In this document: piece after piece, positions 45,304-54,517 of the stretch
Numbering within the stretch: position 1 is the stretch's first letter
Layout of the letters: the number at the start of each line of letters is the position of its first letter
Assembly: GCA_947167455.1 (NCBI GenBank)
Contig: CAMVIB010000004.1
Coordinates: forward strand, 1 to 64,000
DNA length: 64,000 bases
Source: an uncultured Prevotellaceae bacterium
GTDB taxonomy: Bacteria > Bacteroidota > Bacteroidia > Bacteroidales > Bacteroidaceae
Direction of reading: 5' to 3'
Notes under the pieces: model-generated
Seen by the model: only the letters and a program-made list of their open reading frames with translations
Told to the model about the DNA's origin: nothing
Databases searched by the model: none
Program-made: the position numbers and the translations under genes

Positions 45304-45960
45304 TCAGATGAGTGTGAGAATTTGCCCTGGCGTCTCTACGAGTGTTGTCGCACCGCTGTCGATGAGTTGTTGGCGGTCACGGAACCCCCAAAGCACGGAG
45401 ATGCATGGCAGTTGGCTGGCTCGTGCCGTTGCAAGATCCACTTCTGAGTCGCCGACATAGACAGCGTCCTCGGGAGTCACCTGCAGTTTGTGCAGGGCTG
45501 CCATCACCATGTCCGGAGCCGGCTTGCGGCGTATGCCCTCGCTTTCGCCTATTGCCACTGAGATATGTTTGCTGAAGAAGCGTTGATGCAACTCGGTGAC
45601 TCCAGCCTGCAGCTTGTTGCTCACGATGGCGAGCAGCAAGCCGTGCCGGTGCAGTGCTTCGAGCATCTCGGTGATGCCGGGGTATGGTCGTGTGGCATCG
45701 AGGCAGTGTAGCACGTAGTAGGCCTTGAAGTCGGCGAGGGCAGTGGGGTAGAGCGGGTTGTCGCGTCCGCCAGGCACGGCGCATTCCATAAGCTTGGCGA
45801 TGCCATTCCCCAGGAAACGTCGCACCTGTTGTGGCGTTCGTAGGGGCATGGCATGGCGTGTGAGGGCGTGGTTGACGGCAGCTGTGAGGTCGTCGAGGGT
45901 GTCGAGCAGCGTGCCGTCGAGGTCGAAGACGAATGCTTTCTTAGTTCCGAACATTTGCAT
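45304..45960 (-). CDS. HAD-family phosphatase, phosphoglycolate phosphatase-like
   Basis: This 218-residue HAD hydrolase has motif I FVFDLDGTLLDT (nucleophile Asp, then acid/base Asp), motif II IVSNK, and a C-terminal motif with Lys in RRKPAPDM and YVGDSEVDLATA. The alpha-helical cap between motifs I and II resembles Gph/PGP enzymes that hydrolyse 2-phosphoglycolate; the real substrate cannot be told. The start at 45960 (or 45954) is two bases after the M48 stop, and the frame is open upstream as a shadow. It is the last gene of the operon running from 53059. Confidence 0.88.
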   Translation of the reverse strand: MQMFGTKKAFVFDLDGTLLDTLDDLTAAVNHALTRHAMPLRTPQQVRRFLGNGIAKLMECAVPGGRDNPLYPTALADFKAYYVLHCLDATRPYPGITEMLEALHRHGLLLAIVSNKLQAGVTELHQRFFSKHISVAIGESEGIRRKPAPDMVMAALHKLQVTPEDAVYVGDSEVDLATARASQLPCISVLWGFRDRQQLIDSGATTLVETPGQILTLI

Positions 45961-45962
45961 TG

Positions 45963-46913
45963 TCAGTTTCCGATGCGGTAGCCTGTTGAGGTCTTTGATT
46001 TGGACGTCTTGCTGCTCTTGGTGGTAGTGGCCTTCGTGGCGGCAGGGGCAGATGTCGTAGCTTTTGCTGTCACAGCCGACGAGCTTGGGAACAAAGCGGC
46101 AGCGGCGTAGTCGCGCTTGACCTGAGGGTTGTTCTTCTGCAGCTCGGAAATACGCTTGGCGCTGCTGGGGTGTGTGCTCATGAAGGTCGGTGTTGAGCCG
46201 CCGCCCTGGTCCTGCATCTTGAGCCACAGGGTGATGGCAGCATCGGCATCATATCCTGCCAGCGTGGCGAGCACAGAACCCATGTAGTCGGCTTCGAGCT
46301 CATGCTTGCGTGAGAACGGCAGCAGGGCACCATATTGCGCTCCAAGGCCATAGGCCGTTGCCACTGCCGACTGCAACTGTGCGCTTGCCCTCGAGGTGAC
46401 TCCCGAGAGCACCTGACTGCCCATGCTGGCGAGCATCTGCTGGCTGGCACGTTCCTGTCCGTGCTTGGCAATGGCATGGCTCACCTCATGACCAATTACT
46501 GCCGCGAGCTGGTCGTCGCGGTCTGCGCCATTGCCGATGAGGTTGAGCATGCCTGTGTAAACGACAATCTTGCCGCCGGGCATGCAGAAGGCGTTGAGCT
46601 GCGGGTCTTCCACGAGGTTGAACTCCCAGGCATAGTTTTGGAGGTCTGCCTCCTGACCCACGGCTTTGAGGTATGCCTCGGCAGCTGCCGCTATGCGTTT
46701 CGCCACGTTGGTGACGACAGTGGTGGCGGCAGCGTCGGTGCTCTTGCGGGCTGTCTGCATGTACGACTGGTATTCGGTGAGACTTGCCGAGAGGATTTCT
46801 GATTCTGAGACGAGGTTCAGCTGTCGGCGTCCCGTCATGGAAACGGTGGAGCATGATGTCAGCACGGCGAGCATCATGACGCCGCCTGCGATGAGCTTAG
46901 ATTTTTTTGTCAT
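45963..46913 (-). CDS. M48 family metallopeptidase lipoprotein
   Basis: This 316-residue predicted lipoprotein has lipobox LTSC (Cys21). The zinc site is HEVSH (142-146, in AAVIGHEVSHAIAKHG), with the third ligand Glu in the later ELEADYMGSVLA. STHPSSAKRISELQ is also typical of BepA/LoiP-like proteases. A Ser/Thr/Lys/Ala-rich tail (about 275-310) precedes YRIGN. It is probably a periplasm-facing envelope quality-control protease. It lies between the kinase/RapZ fusion gene and the HAD phosphatase, transcribed with them. Confidence 0.93.
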   Translation of the reverse strand: MTKKSKLIAGGVMMLAVLTSCSTVSMTGRRQLNLVSESEILSASLTEYQSYMQTARKSTDAAATTVVTNVAKRIAAAAEAYLKAVGQEADLQNYAWEFNLVEDPQLNAFCMPGGKIVVYTGMLNLIGNGADRDDQLAAVIGHEVSHAIAKHGQERASQQMLASMGSQVLSGVTSRASAQLQSAVATAYGLGAQYGALLPFSRKHELEADYMGSVLATLAGYDADAAITLWLKMQDQGGGSTPTFMSTHPSSAKRISELQKNNPQVKRDYAAAALFPSSSAVTAKATTSAPAATKATTTKSSKTSKSKTSTGYRIGN

Positions 46914-46932
46914 AAGTTTATGTTGTTTTGGG

Positions 46933-48375
46933 TTATAGTTCCTGGGTTATGCCTTGCTCGCGATGCACGAGGTTCACGCTCACACCGTACTTGGTGTGAA
47001 GGTGCTCGGCAAGATGCTGTGCGCAATATACGCTGCGGTGCTGCCCGCCGGTGCAGCCGAACGAGAACATCAGGTCGGTGAATCCACGTTGCAGATATCG
47101 CTCCACATGGAAGTCGGCGAGGGCATATACGCTGTCGAGGAAGTGAAGTATCTCACCGTCGTCTTCGAGGAAGTCGATGACGGGCTGGTCGAGTCCTGTG
47201 AGGTTGCGGTACTGTGGGTAGCGGCCGGGGTTGTTGGTGGAGCGGCAGTCGAAGACGTAGCCCCCGCCGTTGCCGCTCTCGTCGGCCGGGATGCCCTTCT
47301 TATAGGAAAAGGATCGCACGCGCACGCGTAAGGCCGGTGGTGTCGTGAGGCGCTGCAAAGCCGCAAGCATCTCGGGATAGGACGTGAGGTCGAGTGTGGC
47401 GACGAGCTGTCGCACGGTGCCCAGTGCTGCCGGGATGCTGTCTATGAAGTATTGCTTCCGCTCGAAATAGCCTCGATAGCCGTAGGCACCAAGCACCTGC
47501 AGCATCCTGAAGAGCACGAATGGCATGAGGTGTGCCGTCATGTCGGAGAGCTCGGCCTCGATGGGCTCGCTGAGAGTGATGCCCGTCTGGCCGAGCACTT
47601 GTCGCAAGGCCTCGGTGTAGGTGTTCAGCAGCTCTGTGCGCAACGCCTCGGGGTAGTGTGCTGAAGCTTGATAGAGGAAGCTTGCCAGATCGTAGTAGAG
47701 CGGTCCGCGGCGTCCGCCTTGGAAGTCGATGAACCATGGCGTCCTTCCGGCATCGAGCATGATGTTTCGCACCTGGAAGTCACGATAGACGAAGCCTTTC
47801 GGCAGGGCCGACGGGCGTAGGAGGTCGTTGGCAAAGCGGTGGAAGTCGCGGTCGAGTCGGAGCTCATTGAAATCGACGTGCGAGGGTTTCAGAAAACAGT
47901 ATTTGAAATAGTTGAGGTCGAAGAGCACGTTGTCCTCGTCCATCTCTGCCTGCGGATAGCACATCGAGAAGTCTATGCCCTTGGCACCGAGGAGCTGCAG
48001 TCGCGGCAGCTGCGCTATTACGTCGTTCAGCAACCGTCGTTCGGCATCGTCGTACAGACCTCCACGCTTGCGCCCTTGGGCCACGGCATCGTAGAGGCTC
48101 GTCGTGCCGAGGTCGGTCTGCAGGTAGCATAGACGGTCGTCGCTGACGGCCACGACCTCCGGGACGTTGATGCCTGCTGCTGCCAGCCGTCCGGCGATGT
48201 GAATGAAAGCGTTGTTCTCTTCGACGGAGGTGCCGATGACCCCGATTAGGGTCGGTTGGCCGCCATCGTCGCCGAGCCGGAAGTATAGGCGGTTGGAGCC
48301 TGCGGCAGAGAGAGGTGTGATGCCAGTCGGCTGCTGGCCGCGCAGTTGCGAATATAGTTGGCGTAGGCGTAGCAT
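46933..48375 (-). CDS. Sugar-kinase-like / RapZ C-terminal domain fusion
   Basis: This 480-residue two-domain protein has an N-terminal part (about 1-335) that is an aminoglycoside-phosphotransferase-type kinase like AmgK (MurNAc/GlcNAc 1-kinase). The catalytic loop is YRDFQVRNIML and the metal-binding segment is FIDFQGGRRGPLYYDLAS. The C-terminal part (about 349-480) is the RapZ C-terminal domain: FDCRSTNNPGR, DSVYALADFHVERYL, FSFGCTGGQHRSVY and HRE. In Enterobacteria that domain senses glucosamine 6-phosphate. The fusion suggests coupling of amino-sugar metabolism to sensing, an inference. The RapZ N-terminal P-loop domain is absent. Confidence 0.85.
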   Translation of the reverse strand: MLRLRQLYSQLRGQQPTGITPLSAAGSNRLYFRLGDDGGQPTLIGVIGTSVEENNAFIHIAGRLAAAGINVPEVVAVSDDRLCYLQTDLGTTSLYDAVAQGRKRGGLYDDAERRLLNDVIAQLPRLQLLGAKGIDFSMCYPQAEMDEDNVLFDLNYFKYCFLKPSHVDFNELRLDRDFHRFANDLLRPSALPKGFVYRDFQVRNIMLDAGRTPWFIDFQGGRRGPLYYDLASFLYQASAHYPEALRTELLNTYTEALRQVLGQTGITLSEPIEAELSDMTAHLMPFVLFRMLQVLGAYGYRGYFERKQYFIDSIPAALGTVRQLVATLDLTSYPEMLAALQRLTTPPALRVRVRSFSYKKGIPADESGNGGGYVFDCRSTNNPGRYPQYRNLTGLDQPVIDFLEDDGEILHFLDSVYALADFHVERYLQRGFTDLMFSFGCTGGQHRSVYCAQHLAEHLHTKYGVSVNLVHREQGITQEL

Positions 48376-48378
48376 AGG

Positions 48379-49572
48379 TTATGCAGGTCGGTTGATGTTG
48401 TTAATCTTGTGCCGGATGGCGGCGATGTTCACTATGCTCACGAGTGCGAAAAGGGCGATGCCGAGCACGAGTGTCGGCATGAGGCGTCCCTCGCTCATCT
48501 GCGGGAACATCTGCCACAGAAGGTCGAGATAGTAGCCGCGCAGGTAGAGCAGTACCGCCACGGCGAGTAGTAACACCCCGGCATTCATGCCCAGGGTGAG
48601 CAACTGGTATGGTAGGCTGACGCGCGCAGGAGTGTATCCTATGAGCAGTAGGTTCTGGAGCTTGACGGCATTCTTCTGCACGAGGAGATAGATGCTGAGC
48701 ATGAGGATATAGAATGCCAGCAGGCTGATGAGCAGCCCCACTGCCATCACTCCCCCTGCAACCATCTTCAGCAGGAACGTTGCACGGCCGGTGTCGAGTT
48801 GGTCGCCGTCGCTCTCGAGGCCATGTTCCTGGAAGTAGGCCGGGATGGCATCGTCGGTCGGTGTGGTGACTTCTATGATGACGCGTGTCGGCGCAGCCTC
48901 GCCTTCGGGGGCGAAGGTGGCATTGCTCCATGCCATGAAGGCTTCGGGCACAAGGATGGTGTTGAGCCTGTTGGAGAAGCCCACGACCCGTCCTTTCAGC
49001 GTCTGCTCGGCAGCCGCGCCGCGCAGGCGTAGGTCCATCTGTATCATCGACACGAGTCCCTCGGAGAGCTTGGGCAGCGACTGGCTTTCGGCAAAGCCGA
49101 AGTTGTAGATGGCGAGATATGAGCGGGGCAGTATGATGGGTATCTCGGCATCGCCCTCGGCGTAATGCCACTGTGCGAGGTCGGCATCAACGAAGGCGTC
49201 GGGCACCGACTCGAAGAACATGTCTGTGCCGACATAGTGGCCTCCCATGCCGATGGATGCGAACACTTTGTAGCGTGATGCCGTGAACACCCCCACACGC
49301 CGTGTGAAGGGCTGCGCCTCGATGTCGGCAATCTCCTCGTCGGTGAATGTCGTCGTCTGGCTGCTCATGGCCGATGTCGCGGTGACGCGGTGTGACGCTA
49401 TGATGTAGGTGTTGCGCAGGAAACCGTCCTCGCCTCGGAATGCCGGCAGGATGTCCTCATAGACCTGCATGGCGAGCAACACGATGGTCATGCCTACGAG
49501 GTTGGCGAGGAAGAAGCCTCCCAACTGAGGGAGGCTGATGTGCTGTCGCAGTAGTTTCCAGATGAGTGTCAT
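48379..49572 (-). CDS. ABC transporter permease (FtsX/MacB-like)
   Basis: This 397-residue permease has one N-terminal membrane helix (FFLANLVGMTIVLLAMQVY), a large extracytoplasmic domain (about 45-265) and three C-terminal helices (starting MVAGGVMAVGLLISLLAFYIL, then about 325-345 and 365-385). This is the MacB/FtsX topology. Its start overlaps the stop of the ATPase gene by four bases, so the two form one transporter. The cargo is unknown; MacB-type systems usually move lipoproteins, peptides or envelope components. Confidence 0.88.
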   Translation of the reverse strand: MTLIWKLLRQHISLPQLGGFFLANLVGMTIVLLAMQVYEDILPAFRGEDGFLRNTYIIASHRVTATSAMSSQTTTFTDEEIADIEAQPFTRRVGVFTASRYKVFASIGMGGHYVGTDMFFESVPDAFVDADLAQWHYAEGDAEIPIILPRSYLAIYNFGFAESQSLPKLSEGLVSMIQMDLRLRGAAAEQTLKGRVVGFSNRLNTILVPEAFMAWSNATFAPEGEAAPTRVIIEVTTPTDDAIPAYFQEHGLESDGDQLDTGRATFLLKMVAGGVMAVGLLISLLAFYILMLSIYLLVQKNAVKLQNLLLIGYTPARVSLPYQLLTLGMNAGVLLLAVAVLLYLRGYYLDLLWQMFPQMSEGRLMPTLVLGIALFALVSIVNIAAIRHKINNINRPA

Positions 49573-50213
49573 AGCGAGAATGTGCGTTCGTAGGTTAAAG
49601 GTAGGTGCTTGCCGATGCTTGTCGCCACGATGGCAGCTCCCTGTGCCGCCGCCTCGGCTTGCAGCAACTGTGCCATGTGCCGGGCATTGTCGTCGTCGAG
49701 ATGGCTGATGGGCTCGTCTATGAGCAGGAAGTCGAAGGGCTGTGCCAGGGCGCGTATCATGGCCACTCGCTGCTGTTGGCCGAAGCTCATCTGTCCCACC
49801 TTGGCATCACGTTTGTCGGCTATGTCGAGCTGCTCAAACCACGAGGCGATGACGCTGTCGGGCTTATGGTTAGTAAGAAGATTCTTGATTTGGACGTTCT
49901 CCCATGCCGTGAGTTCGGGGAAGAGTCGCAGTTCCTGGAAGAGCAGGCTTATGTGTCGCTGTCGCAGCTCGGCCCAGTCTCTGCGTGAGAGGTTGCGGAT
50001 GTCATTTCCGTCGAAGGCTATGACGCCGCTGTAGTCGCGGCGCATCCCGATAATGTAGCTGCACAGTGACGACTTGCCCGTGCCGGAGCTTGCCTCGATG
50101 AGGTATGTGGCACCGCGTCGCAGTGTCACCGTCTGCTGCCAGATGTCTGAGTGGTAGCCGCTGCGTGTGCTGAACACGTCGGGCAGAACATTGCAGAGCG
50201 TTATCTCGTTCAT
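49569..50213 (-). CDS. ABC transporter ATP-binding protein
   Basis: This 214-residue nucleotide-binding subunit has Walker A SSGTGKSS (42-49), Q-loop Gln93 (LLFQELRLFPEL), signature MSFGQQQR (142-149), Walker B FLLIDEP (163-168) and switch His171 (ISHLD). The signature differs from the common LSGGQ. Coupled by overlap with the permease at 48379. Confidence 0.93.
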   Translation of the reverse strand: MNEITLCNVLPDVFSTRSGYHSDIWQQTVTLRRGATYLIEASSGTGKSSLCSYIIGMRRDYSGVIAFDGNDIRNLSRRDWAELRQRHISLLFQELRLFPELTAWENVQIKNLLTNHKPDSVIASWFEQLDIADKRDAKVGQMSFGQQQRVAMIRALAQPFDFLLIDEPISHLDDDNARHMAQLLQAEAAAQGAAIVATSIGKHLPLTYERTFSL

Positions 50214-50227
50214 GTCGTGGCGTCAGC

Positions 50228-51709
50228 TTATTCGTTACCAAGGAGGATGGTGCGTGCAATGTTCCTTCCGTCGCGGGCCGTGATGCGGAGGGTGAGCTTA
50301 TCCACGCCCGGCATTGTCAGTTCGACGCAATCTACGGCATCGACAGGCACGCCGGCAGCGGCAGCGGCCTGACGCATGGATTCGGGCAGTGACTCTGTCT
50401 TCAGCGTGGCAAAGAGGCGCTTGCCTCGAATGTCGTCGGCACGCTGGGCCACAAAGCCTTGAATGGCATCGGTGCGCCCGTCGGTGTCGGGCTTCATGTC
50501 GCCCGAGTTGGTGAGATATAGTGTCTGCCCGCTGACGCCGAACAATAATTTCATATCCTGCGTGTCAAGGACAAAGTCTGTCGGTGACGTGGCGCTGATG
50601 GCAAACATGCCGGTCTTGGAGGCTGTCTGAAGCCAGTAGTTGGCCTCACTGAGGAAGTCTGTGTCGCGGAGGTGTGCCGTGAGCATGATGTGAGGCAGGT
50701 CGGCCGTCAGCAGCCCGTCAGCATCGTCCATCTCAATGGCTATGTCGCCGTCGATGGCCTTCACGATGGCATCGACGTCGGCCACGGTATTGAGCATGAT
50801 GAGCATCATGCGCAGGTCTTGGACGTTGCGCATCTCACTGAGGAGACGGTTGCCGTCGATGTTCGTGCACAGCCACAGTGCGGCGTCGGGCGAGCAGTTG
50901 TCGATGAGCTTGCCGTCGATGGGTCGCAGCCAGTCGCCAATTTTTGCAATTGCGTCCTGCATCTTGGCATCGGCTGGAAGCATGTCGATGTCGAGGCTTA
51001 CGGTGTTGTCCTTTGTGTGAAGTTCTATGCCGAGGTGCAGGTTCTGAAGGCTCGGCAGGTTGGCGAACGAGCGTATGTCTGTCTGTACTTCCTTGGGCAG
51101 CATATCGGCGGCCACGACGGCGGCCACGGGTGCCTGCCGCTGGCCGAGTTCGATATACAGCTGTGACATCATGCCGCTGGCATCGCGTTCCTGCTGCATG
51201 AGCTTTGCCATGAGGTTGTGAAGATAGTCTTGTGCGGAGCCGATGGCGGGACCCATGACGAGGGCTTTGTCGTCGTCGTGGGCCATTAGCCACTGGCCTT
51301 GGATGACCGTCCATGTGATGTCGCGCTGGGTGGTGGAGGCTCCGGCCTTGCCTGTGGCATGAAGTGTCTGCAGGTGCTCGTCGAGCCGGTCGGGGTCGTC
51401 AACGCGTGCCACGATGCCGAGGTCGCCGTCATTTGTGGCAAAGGCATAGACGGGTCGGGCGATGTCGAGACCTGTCTCACGGCCGTCGTCGCTGAAGAGC
51501 AGGCGGTGCATGAGTCGCAGCTCGTCGGACGCAGAGAGTTGGGCCTCGTCAACGAACTGGCGGAGGTCAATGCGTGCCAGTGCCTTGACATCCTCGGGGA
51601 TCACATGTGCGTAGGCATCTACCCTGGGGCTGTGGGTGAGCAGTAAGATGAAGATAGCCGCCGCGACAAACAGTGTGCCTCCTACGGCATAAAAAAGTTT
51701 CTTATTCAT
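50228..51709 (-). CDS. Membrane-anchored protein, resembling DUF4836
   Basis: This 493-residue protein has a single N-terminal membrane anchor (LFYAVGGTLFVAAAIFILLL), followed by a large domain facing the periplasm. It begins VIPEDVKALARIDLRQFVDEA, a pattern I associate with the Bacteroidetes DUF4836 family; the assignment is tentative and no function is known. The start at 51709 gives the anchor and overlaps rsmE by eight bases; the longer frame to 51862 lies inside rsmE. It is followed after 14 bases by the ABC ATPase. Confidence 0.7.
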   Translation of the reverse strand: MNKKLFYAVGGTLFVAAAIFILLLTHSPRVDAYAHVIPEDVKALARIDLRQFVDEAQLSASDELRLMHRLLFSDDGRETGLDIARPVYAFATNDGDLGIVARVDDPDRLDEHLQTLHATGKAGASTTQRDITWTVIQGQWLMAHDDDKALVMGPAIGSAQDYLHNLMAKLMQQERDASGMMSQLYIELGQRQAPVAAVVAADMLPKEVQTDIRSFANLPSLQNLHLGIELHTKDNTVSLDIDMLPADAKMQDAIAKIGDWLRPIDGKLIDNCSPDAALWLCTNIDGNRLLSEMRNVQDLRMMLIMLNTVADVDAIVKAIDGDIAIEMDDADGLLTADLPHIMLTAHLRDTDFLSEANYWLQTASKTGMFAISATSPTDFVLDTQDMKLLFGVSGQTLYLTNSGDMKPDTDGRTDAIQGFVAQRADDIRGKRLFATLKTESLPESMRQAAAAAGVPVDAVDCVELTMPGVDKLTLRITARDGRNIARTILLGNE

Positions 51710-52436
51710 CGGTGTCAGTTTGTTCGTTGATGCGATTTGCCAGACGCATGAGATGCGTGGCCACGAGTGCCGCTGTCTCTGTGCGTAGGCGGCTTGTGCC
51801 GAGAGACACGGAGATAAAGCCTGCCGTCTCGGCATGGCGGACCTCGTCGGGGGTGAAGTCACCCTCGGGACCGATTAGCACGAGAGAATCGGTGTTGGGC
51901 TTCAGGAGGTCGCCGAGAAAGGGTCGGCGACCCTCGTGGCAGTGGGCTATGAAGCGTTGACGTGGTAGGGCTGTGGTGCCTATGAAAGCATCGAAGCTCT
52001 GCATGTCGTTGAGCTGTGGAAGCCATGCCTTGCGGCTCTGCTTCGTGGCAGCGATGAGAATCTTATGGATGCGCTCGGTCTTCACGACGCGGCGCTCGGA
52101 GTTACGGCAGTCGAGCAGCGATATGCTGTCGATGCCTATCTCGGTGGCCTTCTCGGCGAACCATTCTGTGCGGTCGATGTTCTTCGTCGGTGCCAGGGCA
52201 AGGTGTATGGCGCCCTGCCATTCCCGCTGTTGGGGTTCAGAGCTGTCAATGCTGTAGCAGCAACGGTGGTTGGTGGCCTCGCTGACGGTGGCACGATGGA
52301 AGTTGCCAAGGCCGTCCATGATGAAAATCTCGTCGCCGACACCCAGTCGTAGCACACGCGTGGCATGTTGAGCCTCGTCGGGGGGCAACATGCCACTGAG
52401 TGGGGTGGGGTTGTAGAAAAAACGTACTTCCTTCAT
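51702..52436 (-). CDS. rsmE: 16S rRNA (uracil-1498-N3)-methyltransferase
   Basis: This SPOUT-class enzyme methylates U1498 of 16S rRNA using S-adenosylmethionine. It has 244 residues, with an N-terminal PUA-like barrel and the C-terminal knot signature LIGPEGDFTPDEV and LGTSRLRTETAALVA. It overlaps the preceding gene by four bases and the next one by eight, so it is well inside an operon. Confidence 0.95.
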   Translation of the reverse strand: MKEVRFFYNPTPLSGMLPPDEAQHATRVLRLGVGDEIFIMDGLGNFHRATVSEATNHRCCYSIDSSEPQQREWQGAIHLALAPTKNIDRTEWFAEKATEIGIDSISLLDCRNSERRVVKTERIHKILIAATKQSRKAWLPQLNDMQSFDAFIGTTALPRQRFIAHCHEGRRPFLGDLLKPNTDSLVLIGPEGDFTPDEVRHAETAGFISVSLGTSRLRTETAALVATHLMRLANRINEQTDTDE

Positions 52437-53059
52437 TGGCTATCGCTGGTTGTGTCATTGCCGTCGGTGGGAAGCAGCGAGCTCAGGGTGGCCCTGAACT
52501 TAGGGTCGTCGTCGTTCTCGCGGCGGCGCAGCTCGTCGCGCAGCGCGGAGGCTGTCTCATAGTCCTCGATGTCAATGGCATGTTGCAGCGCATCGGACAG
52601 CATGTTGCGCGAGAGGGTGTTGATGTTCATCGAGAAGCCACTGTCACCCACACTGCGCATATACTGAAGGTCCATCAGGGCATCGTCGATCACGATGGGG
52701 CAGTTGAAGGTTACTGCTATGATGAGGCCGTCTGAGGCCTGACAGTAGTTGACGACATGATCCTCGCCGCCGTGCTCGCCCACCACGGAGCAGAAGCACT
52801 TGCCGTCATGGATGGTGGTGAGGCGCACATAGCGTATGTTGACATCGAAATGCGACATCATCTGCTTGCAGATGTCGGCGACGGAGGGTGGGGCAGGCAA
52901 TGTGGCGTGAAGCCCCGCACGGGCCAGCAGAAGCATTGCCCGGCGGCGCGAAGTCATCACGGGGAACATGCGCTGTCCGTTCTTCTCCTTCAGCAGGACG
53001 AGTGAGTTCTGCTCGTCGTTAGAGTGGGCTATGCCGTTTATTTCCAGTTGTAAGAGCAC
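52433..53059 (-). CDS. Bifunctional nuclease (BFN/DUF151) domain protein with UVR motif
   Basis: This 208-residue protein has an N-terminal BFN domain (about 1-135), including LEINGIAHSN, FPVMTSRRRAMLLL and ASDGLIIAVTFNCPIVI. A C-terminal UvrB/UvrC-type helical motif follows (about 155-185, LQHAIDIEDYETASALRDEL). BFN proteins have been reported to have nuclease activity; the in vivo role is unclear. The UVR motif suggests contact with a DNA-repair or protein partner. It heads the tightly spaced run down to 45304. Confidence 0.88.
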   Translation of the reverse strand: MLLQLEINGIAHSNDEQNSLVLLKEKNGQRMFPVMTSRRRAMLLLARAGLHATLPAPPSVADICKQMMSHFDVNIRYVRLTTIHDGKCFCSVVGEHGGEDHVVNYCQASDGLIIAVTFNCPIVIDDALMDLQYMRSVGDSGFSMNINTLSRNMLSDALQHAIDIEDYETASALRDELRRRENDDDPKFRATLSSLLPTDGNDTTSDSQ

Positions 53060-53119
53060 GTAGAAGTGAGTTGTAGGTTAGTGGTTCTTGTTTGGACAGG
53101 TGCGATACCTGCACACAGG

Positions 53120-54394
53120 TCACTTGGCTTGCACGGGCTTGCTGTCGCGGAAGAAGATGGCGAAGAGCAATGCCACGACGAGCGCGTAGGCGGCAAAGAT
53201 GAGCCAACATGTCTGCCAGCCGTCGATGATGGCTTGACCCGTCACACCCTGGGCCTGCGGTATGTTAACATAGTGGTTTATGACCTGCTGGGCACACAGC
53301 GTGCCAACGAAGGCGCCGAGGCCGTTGGTCATCATCATGAACAGGCCCTGGGCACTGCTGCGGATGCTCTCGTCGGTCTCCTGGTTGACGAAGAGCGAGC
53401 CGGAGATGTTGAAGAAGTCGAAGGCCACGCCATAGACTATCATCGACAGCACGAAGAGCCATACGCCGCTGCCGGGGTTGCCAAGGCCGAAGAAGCCGAA
53501 GCGAAGCACCCACGCTCCGAGAGCTATAAGTATCACTTTCTTGATGCCTAAGCGTGAGAGGCAGAACGGTATGAGCAGTATGCATAGTGTCTCGCTCATC
53601 TGCGACAGCGAGATGAGGATGTTGGCATGCTGAACGCCAAATGTATCAGCATATTCCGGAAGTTGGTTGAAGCTTGTGATGAACGGATTGGCGAAGCCGT
53701 TGGTGATCTGCAGACACACGCCAAGCAGCATCGAGAATAAGAAGAAGAGCGCCATGCGTGGCTGCGTGAAGAGCTTGAAGGCATTGAGTCCCAAAGCCTC
53801 TGCCAGCGACTTCTGCTGACCTTTGGCGAGCGGCATGGCAGGCATGGTGAGCGAGTATGCTGCCATGACGAGACTCAGGACGCCACTCACCGCCCACTGT
53901 CCCGGCGTGGCCTGAAGGCCGCAAAGGTCAACGACCCACATCATCACTATGAAGCCCACCGTCCCCCACACACGTATAGGAGGGAAGGCTTTCACGGAGT
54001 CGTGGCCGGCACCTTCGAGGGCGGAATATGCCACTGAATAGCCAAGGGCGATGGTGGGCATGAAGAATGCCACAGAACATGTGTATAGCCCGAACAAGGG
54101 TGCGAACTTCACGGCATCGCCGGCGCTGTAGGCGTAGGCCGAGGCGGCAATCATGAAAGCTCCTGCCAGGGCGTGGCAGAGGCTCAGGACCTTCTGACCC
54201 TCTATCCAGCGGTCGGCGACAATGCCCATCAGTGCAGGCATGAAGATGGACACGATGCCCTGAACGCTATAGAAATAGCCGATGCTCTCGGCAAGGCCGG
54301 CGCTGGCCAGATAGGTGCCCATAGACGTGAGGTAGGCTCCCCACACAGCAAACTCAATGAAATTGAGAATTGTCAGTCTTAGTTTCAGATTCAT
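53120..54394 (-). CDS. Nucleoside permease, NupG-type MFS transporter
   Basis: This 424-residue major facilitator transporter has about twelve membrane helices. The NupG family pattern is visible at the N-terminus (LRLTILNFIEFAVWGAYLTSMG and GIVADRWIEGQKVL). Other features are PPIRVWGTVGFIVMMWVVDL and, in the second half, FNISGSLFVNQETDESIRSSAQG. It probably imports nucleosides with protons. A strong promoter (54487-54517) lies upstream. A gap of 60 bases separates it from the gene at 52433, so read-through is possible. Confidence 0.93.
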   Translation of the reverse strand: MNLKLRLTILNFIEFAVWGAYLTSMGTYLASAGLAESIGYFYSVQGIVSIFMPALMGIVADRWIEGQKVLSLCHALAGAFMIAASAYAYSAGDAVKFAPLFGLYTCSVAFFMPTIALGYSVAYSALEGAGHDSVKAFPPIRVWGTVGFIVMMWVVDLCGLQATPGQWAVSGVLSLVMAAYSLTMPAMPLAKGQQKSLAEALGLNAFKLFTQPRMALFFLFSMLLGVCLQITNGFANPFITSFNQLPEYADTFGVQHANILISLSQMSETLCILLIPFCLSRLGIKKVILIALGAWVLRFGFFGLGNPGSGVWLFVLSMIVYGVAFDFFNISGSLFVNQETDESIRSSAQGLFMMMTNGLGAFVGTLCAQQVINHYVNIPQAQGVTGQAIIDGWQTCWLIFAAYALVVALLFAIFFRDSKPVQAK

Positions 54395-54486
54395 GTCTGT
54401 GATGTTTTTATATCTTCAGCCCAGAAGTGGCATAATGACCAGCCAGGCTGTGTCCGACGGTGTTTGTCAGGCTTATTAATTGGCCA

Positions 54487-54517
54487 CAAAGGTACTGGCT
54501 TTTTTTTATATGTGCAA
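54487..54517 (-). promoter_or_regulatory. Promoter of the nucleoside permease gene
   Basis: On the minus strand TACCTTTG (54487-54494) and TTG (54515-54517) are separated by 20 bases, the consensus spacing. The start codon is about 90 bases downstream. Confidence 0.7.
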
